DNA of 6,124 nucleotides from Pseudomonadota bacterium (lineage in GTDB: Bacteria > SAR324 > NAC60-12), in NCBI GenBank assembly GCA_014381795.1, contig JACNKY010000243.1, positions 1-6,124 on the forward strand. The letters run 5' to 3'. Made by a program: the position numbers and the translations under genes. Positions within the stretch are counted from its first letter, which is position 1, and the number at the start of each line of letters is the position of its first letter. The notes below the pieces were generated by a model. It was given only the letters and a program-made list of their open reading frames with translations. It was not told the DNA's origin and made no database searches. This document shows, piece after piece, positions 5,399 through 6,124 of this stretch.

Positions 5399-6124
5399 AT
5401 GACACGTACTTTTCAATATCCGGAGTTTGAAGACGCTCAACTCCATCCACGTTATACAGGAATCCCAACTTTTTTTAGGACACCATTGCAGCAATCTGCC
5501 GCCGGACTTGATATCGCTCTGGTCGGAGTACCTTTCGATGGAGGGGTGACGAATCGTCCTGGAGCAAGGCACGGTCCGCGTGAAATCCGGAACCAGAGTA
5601 GTTTGATCCGAAAAATGAATGCTGTTACCGGCGTAAATCCCTATGCTCTGGCAAAGATTGCAGACGTAGGTGATGCCTGGGTCGAAAGCCCTTTTAATCT
5701 TGAGCAAAGCCATCAGGAAATCGAAAGTTGTTTCCGTGAGATTCATGAGTCAGGTGCAGTACCTGTCTCAGCCGGCGGTGACCACTCAGTTACGTTACCC
5801 ATTTTCAGATCAATTGCAGCGGAAAGACCTGTCGGGATGGTACACTTTGACGCGCACTGTGATACAGGTGATGACTATCTTGGCTCCAAATTTCATCATG
5901 GTGCTCCATTCAGAAGGGCGGTTGAGGAAGGCCTGCTTGATCCAAAACGCACAGTTCAGATTGGTATAAGAGGTTCACTCAATGATCCGGATCTTTGGAA
6001 ATTCAGCCATGACTCCGGAATGCGTGTGATTTACATTGAAGAGTTTTTCGAACGTGGTTGGAAAGCCGTAATTGACGAAGCAAAATCAATTGTTGGTAAT
6101 GAACCGGCATATCTTAGTTTTGAT
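5399..6124 (+). CDS. Mn-dependent ureohydrolase, guanidinopropionase/guanidinobutyrase/agmatinase-like (runs off right edge)
   Basis: The first 242 residues of a cytoplasmic arginase-family enzyme (usual length about 310-320). The family hydrolyses a guanidino group to urea plus an amine or amino acid. Metal ligands visible: His129 in AGGDHS, and Asp151, His153 and Asp155 in FDAHCDTGD. The window ends at SFD (240-242), the beginning of the last metal motif SFDxD. Also typical are GVPFDGG (43-49), GARHGPREIR (55-64), HGAPFRRAVEEGLLDP (from 167) and VQIGIRGS. As I recall the sequences, these segments resemble Pseudomonas aeruginosa guanidinopropionase GpuA more than E. coli agmatinase SpeB, and Tyr160 aligns with GpuA Tyr157, reported to influence specificity (Met in guanidinobutyrase GbuA). 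The substrate remains open: guanidinopropionate, guanidinobutyrate, agmatine or another guanidine. Start: ATG preceded by GAGG at 5391-5394 (4-nt spacing); nearby ATGs at 5385 and 5389 run into stops at once. Same strand as the transporter, 119 nt downstream. Confidence 0.9.
   Translation, partial: MTRTFQYPEFEDAQLHPRYTGIPTFFRTPLQQSAAGLDIALVGVPFDGGVTNRPGARHGPREIRNQSSLIRKMNAVTGVNPYALAKIADVGDAWVESPFNLEQSHQEIESCFREIHESGAVPVSAGGDHSVTLPIFRSIAAERPVGMVHFDAHCDTGDDYLGSKFHHGAPFRRAVEEGLLDPKRTVQIGIRGSLNDPDLWKFSHDSGMRVIYIEEFFERGWKAVIDEAKSIVGNEPAYLSFD

Noticed and set aside
5381..5969. Open frames on the minus strand (5381-5746) and in another plus frame (5670-5969)
   Set aside because: Both are shadows of the ureohydrolase gene, which carries all the family motifs in its own frame.
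1..6124. Mobile elements, CRISPR arrays, tRNA or rRNA genes
   Set aside because: No transposase or integrase motifs, no regularly spaced repeats outside the permease tail, and no recognisable structural RNA.

Overview
The window holds five chromosomal genes and reads as a nutrient-uptake locus rather than a mobile region. Base composition looks moderately AT-rich (G+C roughly low-to-mid 40s by eye). The organism is Gram-negative by inference: there is a twin-arginine (Tat) signal on a periplasmic binding protein and a classic binding-protein-dependent ABC importer. A marine deltaproteobacterium such as a Desulfovibrio relative is a guess from protein style and composition only; nothing here fixes the taxon.

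Layout. Positions 1-100, minus strand, carry the first 33 codons of a MobA-type nucleotidyltransferase (molybdenum cofactor guanylylation) that runs off the left edge. Positions 101-559 are a divergent intergenic region with a candidate promoter and a perfect 8-bp dyad in the presumed 5' leader of the next gene. From 560 to 5279, plus strand, lies a four-gene spermidine/putrescine-type (PotABCD-like) importer in the order binding protein, ATPase, permease 1, permease 2. A 220-nt gap separates the binding-protein gene from the ATPase gene and contains four successive inverted repeats. The ATPase and the permeases are tightly packed (4-nt gap, then a 4-nt GTGA overlap). From 5399 to the right edge is the first 242 codons of a Mn-dependent ureohydrolase that resembles guanidinopropionase, guanidinobutyrase and agmatinase. 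It is preceded by a stem-loop with a T-run.

How the parts fit. The binding protein captures a cationic amine or guanidino compound in the periplasm, the two permeases carry it across the membrane, and the ATPase powers the step. The ureohydrolase could then split a guanidino group into urea plus an amine or amino acid. The best physiological reading is therefore uptake and hydrolysis of a guanidino compound (guanidinopropionate, guanidinobutyrate, agmatine or similar). The exact substrate is not readable from the sequence.

The most unusual element is the second permease. After a normal PotC-like domain it carries about 150 extra residues: a seventh membrane segment, a charged probable coiled coil, and two copies of the 15-residue peptide NQYxNIFAPTNLEGQ, 30 residues apart. 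The two copies are nearly identical as protein but diverged at synonymous positions. By the positive-inside rule this tail should lie in the periplasm. I know of no described function for it.
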